The notes: generated from the letters alone by a model not told the origin. A stretch of 64,000 bases of DNA from Jonesiaceae bacterium BS-20 (GCA_039995105.1 CP146203.1:2418001-2482000); one strand, 5' to 3'; counted from the stretch's first letter, positions 1 through 7,972 are shown. Translations and numbers: made by a program.

Positions 1-23
1 GTGGCGGGCCGCCGGGACGTTTT

Positions 24-79
24 GAAACTCAGCGTTTGTAGCCCAGCGTTTAAAGCTCAGCGTTTGAAACTCAGCGCTA
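24..79. repeat. Four tandem 14-bp repeats at a gene end
   Basis: Four consecutive 14-base units (24-37, 38-51, 52-65, 66-79) share the core CAGCGTTT or CAGCGCTA; the first and fourth are nearly identical. The last unit contains the stop codon of the DUF4229 gene. No function is apparent; it may be a slippage-prone tandem array. Confidence 0.75.
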
Positions 80-349
80 CTCGTCGTAGTGTTGCTGGTC
101 CTCGGCACGGGCATCGGCCTCAATGTCGGCGCTGAACTGTTCACCGGTGCGTTCCCGGTGTGCTTTGCGCTCGGCAAGATAGACCGCGGCTTTGTCACGA
201 GGCCCCTTCAAAACAAGGTAGGACACAAGCATTCCTACAAAGATCGCTAGGATCGCGAGCGTCAGTGAGCGGGCACCGAAGGCATACAAAATGGCGCCCG
301 CACCCACGATAAGCAGGACTCGATACAGAGAATAAGTTAGTAATGGCAC
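77..349 (-). CDS. DUF4229 small membrane protein
   Basis: A 90-residue protein with two predicted membrane helices (about residues 8-25 and 28-47) followed by a charged, acidic cytoplasmic tail ending in DDE-like residues. The length and the two-helix-plus-charged-tail plan match the actinobacterial DUF4229 family, whose role is unknown and which is often found near respiratory genes. The start is GTG at 347-349, placed six bases after a TAGGCT box on the minus strand, so the message is probably leaderless. It is divergent from the PLDc_N gene, with only 31 bases between the two starts. Confidence 0.75.
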   Translation of the reverse strand: MPLLTYSLYRVLLIVGAGAILYAFGARSLTLAILAIFVGMLVSYLVLKGPRDKAAVYLAERKAHRERTGEQFSADIEADARAEDQQHYDE

Positions 350-355
350 CTTCTT

Positions 356-374
356 AGCCTAAACCCTCTAGGCT
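356..374. promoter_or_regulatory. Back-to-back leaderless promoter pair
   Basis: AGCCTA (356-361) and TAGGCT (369-374) are perfect reverse complements. Each reads as a -10 box pointing outward, six bases from the GTG at 349 on one side and the ATG at 381 on the other. The -35 region of each promoter would lie over the start of the opposite gene. Confidence 0.5.
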
Positions 375-380
375 AGGAAC

Positions 381-812
381 ATGCCCAGGGCTTTATTCTT
401 TCTCTTTGTTTTCGCACTCGCGCTGTATTGCGTAGCCGACGTGCTGTCCAGTGATGATCACCGCCGCGGCGGAACCCCCAAGTTCTTGTGGGTTATTGTC
501 GCCTGCATCCCCATCTTAGGCGGCGTGGTGTGGCTGGTCTTCATATCCGCACGTAAATCCGCATTACAACAGGGCGCAGCGCCATCTTCGGGCTCAAGCG
601 CACCGTATTACGGCACGCGCGCTACGGGGTCCCGTACGGGCGCCCCGGATGATGATCCTGAATTTCTTTGGAAACTAGCCGCAGAGCAACGCCGCAAACG
701 CGAAGCGGAAGAACGCCGCGCCAAGGAACAAGGGCAATCAAGCACCGATCCAGACTCGGACGCGCCCAAGAAGCCTGAGGGTGATGGACCTAACCCCAAG
801 CCGGACAACTAG
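381..812 (+). CDS. PLDc_N domain membrane protein
   Basis: A 143-residue protein with two N-terminal membrane helices (about 3-20 and 35-56) separated by a short loop containing DDHRRGG. This is the plan of the phospholipase-D-nuclease N-terminal (PLDc_N) module, here without any phospholipase domain. The C-terminal half is hydrophilic, with a glutamate/arginine-rich stretch likely to be helical (about 95-115) and a disordered tail rich in Pro, Asp and Lys. It is followed at once by a strong terminator, so it is probably monocistronic. The function is unknown; the family is thought to anchor proteins or act as an immunity-like membrane module, but nothing here decides this. Confidence 0.7.
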   Translation: MPRALFFLFVFALALYCVADVLSSDDHRRGGTPKFLWVIVACIPILGGVVWLVFISARKSALQQGAAPSSGSSAPYYGTRATGSRTGAPDDDPEFLWKLAAEQRRKREAEERRAKEQGQSSTDPDSDAPKKPEGDGPNPKPDN

Positions 813-839
813 GTTGGCTCGATTCTAAGGTTTTCAGAC

Positions 840-880
840 AAGTGGACCGCAATCATTTTTGATTGCGGTCCACTTTTTTA
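840..880 (+). terminator. Intrinsic terminator after PLDc_N gene
   Basis: A perfect 15-bp stem (840-854 with 861-875) with a six-base loop is followed by a run of T at 874-879. This is a canonical Rho-independent terminator. Confidence 0.9.
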
Positions 881-999
881 GGTTCGGTGATGCTATCCCA
901 TGGGAGGGTTTGCGAACCAGCCAAATTGCGCAAACCCTAGGATTTCTAGTTGGCGTGCGATAGTTTGGGGCGATCTACTCATATAACAACGGAGGCACC

Positions 1000-1192
1000 A
1001 TGGATGAGTTTGGCAAGAACAAACCGGTCGACTTCACCAGCCTGCCTGGAATGAACCAGTCCCCCGTTGGACCGTCATTTAGGGACTCTGGTCCCCAAGC
1101 CCCACAGAACACCAAGAAAGCGGCCCTCAAGCTTGCGCTATCTGTTGTGGGTGCCAGTCATTGGGTTCTTCCTCATCCGAGTTCTTCCCTAG
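1000..1192 (+). pseudogene. Small membrane protein, apparent 1-bp frameshift
   Basis: Reading from ATG 1000 (preceded by GGAGG at about 990) gives a hydrophilic segment of about 45 residues followed by KKAALKLALSVV, the start of a membrane helix. In that frame the helix is lost at 1150 and the ORF runs on to 1326, overlapping the next gene out of frame. If one G of the GGG at 1149-1151 is removed, the reading continues as VPVIGFFLIRVLP and stops at TAG 1190-1192. That yields a 63-residue single-helix tail-anchored protein ending just before the ribosome binding site of the next gene. So this is either a true frameshift mutation, a sequencing error, or a programmed shift. The family is not recognised. 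Confidence 0.55.
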
Positions 1193-1225
1193 CCGGAACC
1201 GCACCGACAGTACCTAGGAGCAAAT

Positions 1226-1720
1226 ATGACAAGGCCTTCGAAGCAGACAAGAGTGATCGCGGTGACCGGAGTAATTGGGCTGGGAGCCGGAGCGGCAATC
1301 GCGATGTTAGCGCTCAAGGGACCTGATCCCAAGCAGTCTGATCCCTCAGTCGCCTCAGAAGATACGCAAGACATCTCTGGTCCAGAATCTCCGCTCTTTG
1401 GAGCCCCAGCAGAAGTTATCCAGGCGTATGGCCAAGCCAACCTACACCCCGTAGAGAACCGCACCAATGCGCAAGGCCAAACCTACGGTACCGGTTCAAA
1501 CGCAAGTACCTATGCGGACTTTCCAGACCTTGTTGCCGTTTGGGTAGACCCAGAAACTATTGGTTTTGTGCACCGAGCGCAGATGTTCCCAGATGATTTT
1601 GAAGACATGAAGTCCCCGCAGGGTTTGCGAACAACGAATCCTGAACCCGGCTTGATTACGGCCTACGAATCAGACGGGGTCACCGTGATCACCGATGCTT
1701 ACTCCCCCACCGGGAACTAG
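1226..1720 (+). CDS. Membrane-anchored secreted protein, unknown
   Basis: A 164-residue protein with an N-terminal hydrophobic segment at about residues 9-30 (signal anchor) and an acidic extracellular part. An AGGAG ribosome binding site six bases before ATG 1226 fixes the start. No catalytic motif, lipobox or known domain was recognised. It follows the short membrane protein above and may form an operon with it. A hairpin terminator lies downstream. Confidence 0.6.
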   Translation: MTRPSKQTRVIAVTGVIGLGAGAAIAMLALKGPDPKQSDPSVASEDTQDISGPESPLFGAPAEVIQAYGQANLHPVENRTNAQGQTYGTGSNASTYADFPDLVAVWVDPETIGFVHRAQMFPDDFEDMKSPQGLRTTNPEPGLITAYESDGVTVITDAYSPTGN

Positions 1721-1757
1721 CAAGAATTACCTGAGACTACTTGCAAACTCAAATAGC

Positions 1758-1793
1758 ATTGGCCGCCACTTCAAGTTTAAAGTGGCGGCCAAT
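1758..1793. terminator. Hairpin between convergent genes
   Basis: A perfect 14-bp stem (1758-1771 with 1780-1793) sits between the unknown secreted protein and the end of ccsB. The T-run is weak on the plus strand (CACGTTTGTT); it may serve both strands. Confidence 0.75.
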
Positions 1794-1819
1794 CACGTTT
1801 GTTGGTCCAGGCGGAATGC

Positions 1820-2818
1820 TTAGATGCCGGAGTAGGAGTGCTTACCGTTGAACAAGATGTTCACGCCCGTGAAGTTGAACAGCACGGTGAAGTAACCAAT
1901 GAGAACAAAGTAGGCGGACCGGCGTCCAGACCAACCGCGGGTAGTGCGCGCGTGCAGGTAGGCGGCGTAGACCACCCAGACAACGAATGACCAAACTTCC
2001 TTAGGGTCCCAGCCCCAGGCACGGCCCCACGCCTCGTCTGCCCAAATGGCCCCACCGATGATGGTGAACGTCCACATGACAAAGCCAATTGCGTTGATTC
2101 TAAAACTCAACGCCTCCAGGCGAGCTGCCGATGGCAGTACCTCGAGCCAAGCAAAGTCCAGCGCCTTGGTGGCAAACCTGTTCTTTCCACGGATCACCGC
2201 GCCCTCACCGTGCAGGAGCGTTGATCCGGTGTCCCGTGAATCACGCAGGAGCTGCAGAATCGAGGTAACAACCGCGACGGTAAAGATTCCGGTGGCACCA
2301 ACCGCAATACCAACGTGGATTACCAACCAGTAGCTTTGCAGGGCCGGTTGGACACCGTCAGCAACGATGTGGAAGGAGTTCATCCCCACGACGAGGAAGA
2401 GGACTGCCAGCAGGGTAACGAGTACCCCCATGTAGCGGATCTCTTTGAAGATTTGGACACCTAGGAAGACGGCTACGGCAACGAAGGTTCCGGTCAGGCA
2501 GAACTCAAACATGTTGGCCCAAGGCACACGTCCGGCGGCAACACCGCGAGTCACGATCGCGGCAAGGTGCAGCAGCGCGCCCATGACGGTCGTAGCCATC
2601 GCAATGTTCAGGGACTTGGAGCGGCGGCCCACATAGCTGATTGGCTCGGTGGGTTCGGCCAGCGCCGTACCACCACTGCCAACTGCAAGAGCGGCCATCT
2701 TCCGGTTCCCCACCAGCTCGGAGACCTTGGCAAGGTCGACCGCAAAGCAGACCATGGCAATCGTGTACGCGGTTATGGTCCCCCACGTAATGAAGTCGCT
2801 GATTTGACCTAACGGCAT
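1820..2818 (-). CDS. ccsB: Cytochrome c biogenesis protein CcsB (haem handling)
   Basis: A 332-residue polytopic membrane protein. It carries the tryptophan-rich WGWDPKEVW signature near the C-terminus, typical of CcsA/CcsB (ResC) haem-handling proteins, plus conserved His residues (for example in VIHVG and the C-terminal helices). With ResB it forms the System II complex that exports haem and attaches it to CXXCH motifs of apocytochromes outside the membrane. The start at 2818 has an upstream GGAAGG ribosome binding site. It is the last gene of the minus-strand operon after resB, with a 100-base gap. Confidence 0.93.
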   Translation of the reverse strand: MPLGQISDFITWGTITAYTIAMVCFAVDLAKVSELVGNRKMAALAVGSGGTALAEPTEPISYVGRRSKSLNIAMATTVMGALLHLAAIVTRGVAAGRVPWANMFEFCLTGTFVAVAVFLGVQIFKEIRYMGVLVTLLAVLFLVVGMNSFHIVADGVQPALQSYWLVIHVGIAVGATGIFTVAVVTSILQLLRDSRDTGSTLLHGEGAVIRGKNRFATKALDFAWLEVLPSAARLEALSFRINAIGFVMWTFTIIGGAIWADEAWGRAWGWDPKEVWSFVVWVVYAAYLHARTTRGWSGRRSAYFVLIGYFTVLFNFTGVNILFNGKHSYSGI

Positions 2819-2918
2819 GACTGAACCCTTCCAAGGATTTGTATCGTCTTCATGTTGCGCTCATTTGGGCTTGTGGCCCACGTAAGAGGTTCGTTGTTCT
2901 CATATAAGTGTGCCATGG

Positions 2919-4580
2919 CTAGATTTCCCGGCTTCTAGATTTAGCGGCCTTTGGGGCATCCGGCTCATCAACAATTGCGGACAGAACCCTATCTACCTCG
3001 CCTTGGAGTCCAAAGTCGTCGCCTCGGGCAAGACCGGCCAGAGCAACCTCGGTGCCGGCGTCTGACTCCGTCACCCGCAGCCAGACTCGGCGGCGTGGTG
3101 TAAACAGCGATACCGCGACGCCCACAAAAGCAGCGACCGACGTGATCAAGAGTGCCATGAGCGTTGGGTCATACCGCAGGTCAAAGGCCGCATACCGCGG
3201 GATCTCGTTGAATTCAATGGTTCCTAGGCCACCGGGGAGTTCAAAGACCTCGCCCATCTTGATCACGAGCGGGCGGCGAACCCCATCTTGGATGTTGACC
3301 ATGGTCATGTCATCGGTAGTCAGGCGGTACACGTTCTGTGGCATGCCCTCATCCAGCCCCAGATCACCCGTGTACAGGTCCAAAATTAGGTACGGGTTCA
3401 GTGCTTCCGGGTACAGCGAGGCTGCACTTGCGGTTGAGAAGTCGGCGGTGGGTAGCAGGTAACCAACAAAGCCCATCTGCTCACCGGTTGAAACATCAGG
3501 AACTTTGATGACACCCGTTGAGGTGTAAAAATCGTCCTCGGGCAAGAACGGCACGGAACCAGAAAACGCTACCTCGCCTGCGGCATCGCGAACCGTAATA
3601 ACCGGAGCGTACCCGTTACCCATGAGGTAAACCTTGGTGCCGTTTTGGATGAGGGGCTCGTTAACTTTGACCGCTTCATCGCGTTTGGTGCCGTCCGGCT
3701 CGGTCAGCGTGACGTAGGCGGTGAAGTCCAACGCCTTGGAGTCATACAGGCGGAAGGAGGAAACAAACTCGTTGAGCTGCAGCGTGAACGGCTCAAGGGT
3801 GTCCTCCCCCACCCAGGCTCCCGAGGAGAACGAGTCGTAGGCAACCTCGGCATTAGCAAAACCGCGTCCCTCGGTGATCAGGGCTTGACCGCGGTACTCC
3901 AGCATCTGGCCGGCCCCAAAGGACAACAAGATGCCGAGCAAGGCAATGTGGAAAACCAAGTTTCCGGACTCGCGCAGGTACCCGCGTTCAGCCGAGATAG
4001 TCAGGGCCCCGGATTCTTCTTGCGCTACCGCTGTTCTAAAGCGAGGCAGAAAATTGAAGCGGCCGCGCAATTGTGCGTTCGCCTTATCAATGACTTCTTG
4101 CGGGGTTTGGTCCGTAACCGTGGCGTTAGCCTGGGCCGGGAACCTGTTGAAACGCCGTGGCACCCGCGGCGGTGCACTGCGCAGCGCCTTGAAGTGCACC
4201 TTGGTGCGCGGCAAAATACAGCCGACTAGGGAGATAAACAGCAGAATGTAGATCGCTGAGAACCATGGCGAAGCATAGACGTCATAGAACCCGAACCGGT
4301 CCAGCCATGGACCCAATGACGGGTTGTCCAAGATGTATTGCGCGGTGCGCACTGGATCTTGAGGCCGCTGCGGGAACATGGAGCCCGGTACTGCGGCAAC
4401 CGCGAGCAGCATCAACAACATGAGTGCAACGCGCATTGATGTCAGCTGGCGCCAAATAAACCGACCCGTTCCTACCAGCCCTAACTTAGCCACGTTGGGC
4501 TTGGTTGGCCCGGACCCGGACGCACCATTGAAGGCATTGTCCATGCCCTCGGGCACATAACCGGAAGATTGCTTTGCCAT
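2919..4580 (-). CDS. resB: Cytochrome c biogenesis protein ResB (Ccs1)
   Basis: A 553-residue protein with three helices in the N-terminal half (about 45-67, 103-120, 208-226), a large extracytoplasmic domain of about 230 residues, and a fourth helix at about 467-490 before a cytoplasmic tail. This is the ResB/Ccs1 plan. It partners with CcsB in System II cytochrome c maturation. The start codon abuts the stop codon of ccdA (4581-4583), so the two are probably translationally coupled. The gene order ResA-CcdA-ResB-CcsB is the usual actinobacterial one. Confidence 0.93.
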   Translation of the reverse strand: MAKQSSGYVPEGMDNAFNGASGSGPTKPNVAKLGLVGTGRFIWRQLTSMRVALMLLMLLAVAAVPGSMFPQRPQDPVRTAQYILDNPSLGPWLDRFGFYDVYASPWFSAIYILLFISLVGCILPRTKVHFKALRSAPPRVPRRFNRFPAQANATVTDQTPQEVIDKANAQLRGRFNFLPRFRTAVAQEESGALTISAERGYLRESGNLVFHIALLGILLSFGAGQMLEYRGQALITEGRGFANAEVAYDSFSSGAWVGEDTLEPFTLQLNEFVSSFRLYDSKALDFTAYVTLTEPDGTKRDEAVKVNEPLIQNGTKVYLMGNGYAPVITVRDAAGEVAFSGSVPFLPEDDFYTSTGVIKVPDVSTGEQMGFVGYLLPTADFSTASAASLYPEALNPYLILDLYTGDLGLDEGMPQNVYRLTTDDMTMVNIQDGVRRPLVIKMGEVFELPGGLGTIEFNEIPRYAAFDLRYDPTLMALLITSVAAFVGVAVSLFTPRRRVWLRVTESDAGTEVALAGLARGDDFGLQGEVDRVLSAIVDEPDAPKAAKSRSREI

Positions 4581-5363
4581 CTAAACCACCGTAACCGTTC
4601 CGCCAATCCACGCGGTAAGCGTGACGCTGAGTTTGGTCCACAGACCAGAAACCAAAGCCAGTCCAATGAGGATCAGCAGCCCGCCACCAATGCGCATGAT
4701 TGCCACTCGGTGGCGGCGCAGGAAGGCGAGAGTTTTCTTATTCGATTGCAGGCCCAGGCCCAAGATCAAGAAGGGCAGGCCCAGCCCAATGCTGTACATG
4801 ACGGCCAAGAATGCGCCGCGAAGTGCTGACCCTTCGCTCAGGGCGAGCGAGTTAATTGCCACCAGGGTAGGTCCAAGGCAAGGGGTCCACCCCAAGCCAA
4901 AAGCGAACCCGAGCGCGGGTGCGCCCCACAGGCTTGTGCTTGCGGAGGCCTTCCCCATCCCTACCCGACGGTCAGTCTGCAGTGCGGGAACCGCACCCAT
5001 GAAGGCCAGTCCCATAATAATAATGACCACGCCGAGTACCCGGTTGATGGGGTCCATCCACTGATTCAGTGCGGTCCCAACCACTCCGGTCAAAACCCCG
5101 GCGGCCACAAAGACAATGGTGAAACCCAGGATAAACAGGCTCACACCGAATAGTACGCGGCTGCGGCTTGGTTTGGACTTGGTGCCGTCACCCGCGGATG
5201 AGGCGGCAAGTCCACTCACAAATCCTAGATACCCGGGCACCAAAGGGATCACACAGGGGGATGCAAAAGCCACGAGTCCTGCGATGAGGGCGATGGGGAT
5301 CGCCAGCAGCATGGACCCGGAAAAAGCGGCGGTGGCAAAAAAGTCACCAATACTCATACTCAC
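4581..5363 (-). CDS. ccdA: Thiol-disulfide electron transporter CcdA
   Basis: A 260-residue polytopic protein of the CcdA/DsbD-beta family. It has the two reactive cysteines expected of the family: Cys37 in the motif SPCVIPLVPGYL and Cys162 in GWTPCLGPTL. It carries reducing equivalents from cytoplasmic thioredoxin across the membrane to the extracytoplasmic thioredoxin-like protein encoded just upstream, keeping apocytochrome c cysteines reduced. It sits seven bases after the TlpA/ResA-like gene and directly abuts resB. Confidence 0.93.
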   Translation of the reverse strand: MSMSIGDFFATAAFSGSMLLAIPIALIAGLVAFASPCVIPLVPGYLGFVSGLAASSAGDGTKSKPSRSRVLFGVSLFILGFTIVFVAAGVLTGVVGTALNQWMDPINRVLGVVIIIMGLAFMGAVPALQTDRRVGMGKASASTSLWGAPALGFAFGLGWTPCLGPTLVAINSLALSEGSALRGAFLAVMYSIGLGLPFLILGLGLQSNKKTLAFLRRHRVAIMRIGGGLLILIGLALVSGLWTKLSVTLTAWIGGTVTVV

Positions 5364-5370
5364 CTGTTGG

Positions 5371-6012
5371 TCACTTACCCTCGGCTAAGGTGTCGCTGAT
5401 CAGAGCCTTCATGGTGCTCTTATCAATTTGACCCAGCACGCGGGCGGCTACCTTACCCTCGCGGTCTAACACCACGGTGGTTGGCACAGCCTTGATGGGA
5501 ACAACGCCGGCCAGGCTGGCGATTACGGAACCGGTGGCATCGTTGATAGATGGCCAGGTCACACCGTATTCCCGTTCAAATGCTTGGGCGGTGCCGGCGT
5601 CATCGGTCCGGTTGATACCCAGGAATTTCACGCCCTGCTCGGCAAACTCTTCTTCCAGGGCAACCAGATCAGGGGCCTCGGCACGGCACGGCGGGCAGGC
5701 CGCATACCAGGTATTGAGGACCACAACTTCGCCGTACCACTCGGTGGTGTCGACGGCTTGGGCCTCATAATCTTGCCCGGTTAGCGCTACCTGATCGGTT
5801 CGATCAGCAACCGCCCACGTCGTAATTGAGCCGTCACCGGATTGGTAACCTTGCCCGGCTACATCCGTTGGGGCAACGTTGCCGGAGTCCTGAGCGCAGC
5901 CGCTCAGAACCAATCCGCTGATCAGCAGTGCACCCACCAGCGCCCGCACGCCCTTACGGGAGCCGGAACGACTGACAGGGACTTGCAAATGTTTAGTCAA
6001 AGATTTGTGCAC
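5371..6012 (-). CDS. resA: ResA/TlpA-like thioredoxin lipoprotein
   Basis: A 213-residue protein with an arginine-rich N-terminus, a hydrophobic signal and a lipobox ending at Cys39 (VLSGC), so it is probably a membrane-anchored lipoprotein. The thioredoxin domain carries the active site CPPC (Cys106 and Cys109) after WYAA, plus the cis-Pro region VPTTV. It probably reduces apocytochrome c or other exported disulfides, using electrons from CcdA. It is the second gene of the operon; the redox specificity (ResA or general TlpA) cannot be read from sequence. Confidence 0.9.
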   Translation of the reverse strand: MHKSLTKHLQVPVSRSGSRKGVRALVGALLISGLVLSGCAQDSGNVAPTDVAGQGYQSGDGSITTWAVADRTDQVALTGQDYEAQAVDTTEWYGEVVVLNTWYAACPPCRAEAPDLVALEEEFAEQGVKFLGINRTDDAGTAQAFEREYGVTWPSINDATGSVIASLAGVVPIKAVPTTVVLDREGKVAARVLGQIDKSTMKALISDTLAEGK

Positions 6013-6053
6013 GTTGTCATCTTGCCAAAGTGGTCTGAAAGAACACTGAGAGC

Positions 6054-6698
6054 CTACGCTCCCGCCACTTTTGATGCCGTTGGGTACAGGTCTGCAACCG
6101 GCTCGCTGTACTTGACCCCTACAAGTTTGTCCCCGTCAAAGGACAGTGAGGTCAAGGAGGCCAGGTTACATTCCCGATTGCGCGGGTCATGCCACAGTTT
6201 CTTGCCTTCGAAGGCCTGACGGGCAATCCACACCGGCAGCTGGTGGCTTACTAAAAGAGCCTCGCGGCCCTGCGCCTGCTCGCGCGCCGCGTACACGGCC
6301 GCGTGCATGCGGGCGGCCTGCTCCTTGTATGGCTCGCCCCAGGAGGGACGGAACGGGTTGATCAGGCGCGGCCAGTGTGTTGGGTGACGCAGCGACCCGT
6401 CTCCCACACCAAAGGTCTTACCTTCAAAATAGTTGACCGATTCGATGATCCGCTCATCGGTCTGGATGTCCAAGCCAAAGGCCTTGGCCGATGGGGCCGC
6501 GGTCTCTTGGGCCCGGATCAGCGGGGAGGCAACGATGAGGGCAATGTCGTTGCCCTGCTCTTTGAGGTGAGCCGAGACCCGGCGGGCCATTTCATGGCCC
6601 AGCTCAGACAAGTGGTAGCCGGGCAGCCGGCCGTACAGAATCTTGTTTGGGTTGAAAACTTCGCCGTGTCGCATGAGGTGAACAGTGGTTAAGGCCAT
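6054..6698 (-). CDS. Histidine phosphatase family protein
   Basis: A 214-residue member of the phosphoglycerate-mutase-like superfamily. The N-terminal motif LMRHGE supplies the phospho-accepting His11; a second conserved His is in VSHQLPV near residue 150, with the usual Arg and Glu residues between them. It heads the cytochrome c maturation operon, 41 bases before the ResA-like gene, an arrangement common in actinobacteria. The substrate is not known. A CAGACT box six bases before ATG suggests a leaderless start. Confidence 0.85.
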   Translation of the reverse strand: MALTTVHLMRHGEVFNPNKILYGRLPGYHLSELGHEMARRVSAHLKEQGNDIALIVASPLIRAQETAAPSAKAFGLDIQTDERIIESVNYFEGKTFGVGDGSLRHPTHWPRLINPFRPSWGEPYKEQAARMHAAVYAAREQAQGREALLVSHQLPVWIARQAFEGKKLWHDPRNRECNLASLTSLSFDGDKLVGVKYSEPVADLYPTASKVAGA

Positions 6699-6795
6699 GT
6701 GCCAAGTCTGCCAAAGAAGAAGGACCTTTTACATGCCGAGCCACGTGATCTTGCGCGAATTTACGATGAATTGTCGGGCAGAACACAAAAATTAA

Positions 6796-6877
6796 TGCTT
6801 GAATCTTCAAATTGATCTTGCGCCCCCTCGGAAAATTAGTTAAAGTTTCAACTAATGGATACTTGAACGGTCAAGCA
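6796..6877. promoter_or_regulatory. Three TTGA/TCAA palindromes before yceI
   Basis: The divergent control region between the phosphatase operon and yceI holds TTGAA-TC-TTCAA (6799-6810, perfect), TTAGTT...AACTAA (6836-6855, near-perfect 20-base palindrome) and CTTGA-ACGG-TCAAG (6862-6875). Such TTGAA/TTCAA palindromes resemble MarR-family operators. No MarR gene lies in this window. Confidence 0.4.
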
Positions 6878-6943
6878 ATATTGGATCCGGTCAAGACCAA
6901 CCAGACTTTTAACCCAGACTTTCCGCTAACCCAAGGAGCGCAC

Positions 6944-7489
6944 ATGTCAGTTCTTACCGCAGGCCTAGTACCAGCCACCTACAACGTTGACCCAACCCAC
7001 ACCACCGCAGGCTTCATTGTCCGCCACGCAGGAATCTCCAAGGTACGCGGCTCCGTGCCAGTAACCACCGGTGTCATCACCGTTGCAGAACCAATCGAGA
7101 ACTCAACCGTGGCCATCGAGATGGACGCAACCGGAATTGCCACCGGCACCGCCGACCGCGACGCCCACCTGCGCTCCGCTGACTTCTTCAACGTTGAGGT
7201 CAACCCAACCTGGACCTTCAACTCAACCGCGGTTGCAACAGACGGCGACGACCTCAAGGTAACCGGTGACCTCACCATGAACGGTGTCACCAAGTCCATC
7301 ACCCTCGACGTGGAATACACCGGCTCAGCCGTTGACCCATTTGGCCTGTCCCGCGCAGCATTCGAAGGCAAAATCGAGATCTCCCGCAAGGAGTTTGGAC
7401 TGACCTGGAACGCTGCACTCGAGGCCGGCGGCCTGCTTGTCAGTGACAAGGTACGCATTGAGATCGAGGTTTCCGCGGTAGCCGCGTAA
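6944..7489 (+). CDS. YceI family lipid-binding protein
   Basis: A 181-residue YceI-family protein, an eight-stranded lipocalin-like barrel that binds isoprenoid or other lipophilic ligands. The N-terminal YNVDPTHTTAGFIVRHAG and the later SADFFNVE and GDLTMNGVTK segments are family hallmarks. The frame stays open upstream to 6812, but AAGGAG eight bases before ATG 6944 and the family length fix the start here. There is no signal peptide, so it is probably cytoplasmic, as in many actinobacterial homologues. Palindromes upstream suggest local repression. Confidence 0.9.
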   Translation: MSVLTAGLVPATYNVDPTHTTAGFIVRHAGISKVRGSVPVTTGVITVAEPIENSTVAIEMDATGIATGTADRDAHLRSADFFNVEVNPTWTFNSTAVATDGDDLKVTGDLTMNGVTKSITLDVEYTGSAVDPFGLSRAAFEGKIEISRKEFGLTWNAALEAGGLLVSDKVRIEIEVSAVAA

Positions 7490-7530
7490 GCCCAAACAAC
7501 ACACGCGCCCTGGCGCTCACAAACTTTGCC

Positions 7531-7568
7531 GATGCCCGTCCCCGCTTTTTCAAGCGGAGGCGGGCATC
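7531..7568 (+). terminator. Terminator after yceI
   Basis: A 17-bp stem with one or two mismatches (7531-7547 with 7552-7568) is followed by GTTGTTGTTA. It lies about 40 bases after the yceI stop. Confidence 0.8.
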
Positions 7569-7658
7569 GTTGTTGTTACGCCCCGTAGTTACTGCCGCGA
7601 CGTAGCCGGACACCCAACCGGTCATGAAGGTGGATGCTAGTGAAGCATCGGAAAGCAG

Positions 7659-7937
7659 TTACGCACCGAGCACCCGGCGCAACCGAGCCTCATCAATGCG
7701 CCAAAAGCCCTGCTGCACGCCGTCAACCTCAACCACCGGCACGTAATCAGACCACTGGCTGCGCAACTGCGGGCTCGAGTCAACATCGACCAAAGCAAAA
7801 GTTTGATCGAGTTCCGCACAGACCTCCGTCACCGTTTGGATAGCGACATCGCATAGCGGGCAGTCCGCACGGGTATAAACAATTACCCGGGCGGTGACCG
7901 ACGGTGATCCTGCATGAGCCTGTTCACTGGAATTCAT
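7659..7937 (-). CDS. Glutaredoxin-like thiol protein (DUF836)
   Basis: A 92-residue protein with a glutaredoxin fold: beta strand VIVYTRA, then the dithiol motif CPLC (Cys26, Cys29), then VPVVEVDG with the cis-Pro. It matches the short glutaredoxin-like DUF836 family common in actinobacteria. It probably takes part in thiol-disulfide exchange, but the partner (mycothiol, thioredoxin reductase or another) is unknown. It is divergent from the HAD phosphatase gene, with a mirrored leaderless promoter between them. Confidence 0.8.
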   Translation of the reverse strand: MNSSEQAHAGSPSVTARVIVYTRADCPLCDVAIQTVTEVCAELDQTFALVDVDSSPQLRSQWSDYVPVVEVDGVQQGFWRIDEARLRRVLGA

Positions 7938-7943
7938 GCTTTA

Positions 7944-7966
7944 AGTCTAGGACTATTGGCTAGACT
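7944..7966. promoter_or_regulatory. Second back-to-back leaderless promoter pair
   Basis: AGTCTA (7944-7949) and TAGACT (7961-7966) are reverse complements, each six bases from a start codon (ATG 7937 on minus, GTG 7973 on plus). The pattern repeats that at 356-374, with an 11-base rather than a 7-base spacer. Confidence 0.5.
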
Positions 7967-7972
7967 GATGAG

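Noticed and set aside
1226-1326. Continuation of the first reading frame (from 1000) to 1326 as a real 108-residue protein
   Set aside because: The tail overlaps the next gene out of frame, is of shadow-like composition, and a one-base change gives a more sensible membrane protein.
1189-1467. Minus-strand frame opposite the unknown secreted protein
   Set aside because: It is a shadow of the plus-strand gene: no ribosome binding site, and proline/serine-rich antisense composition.
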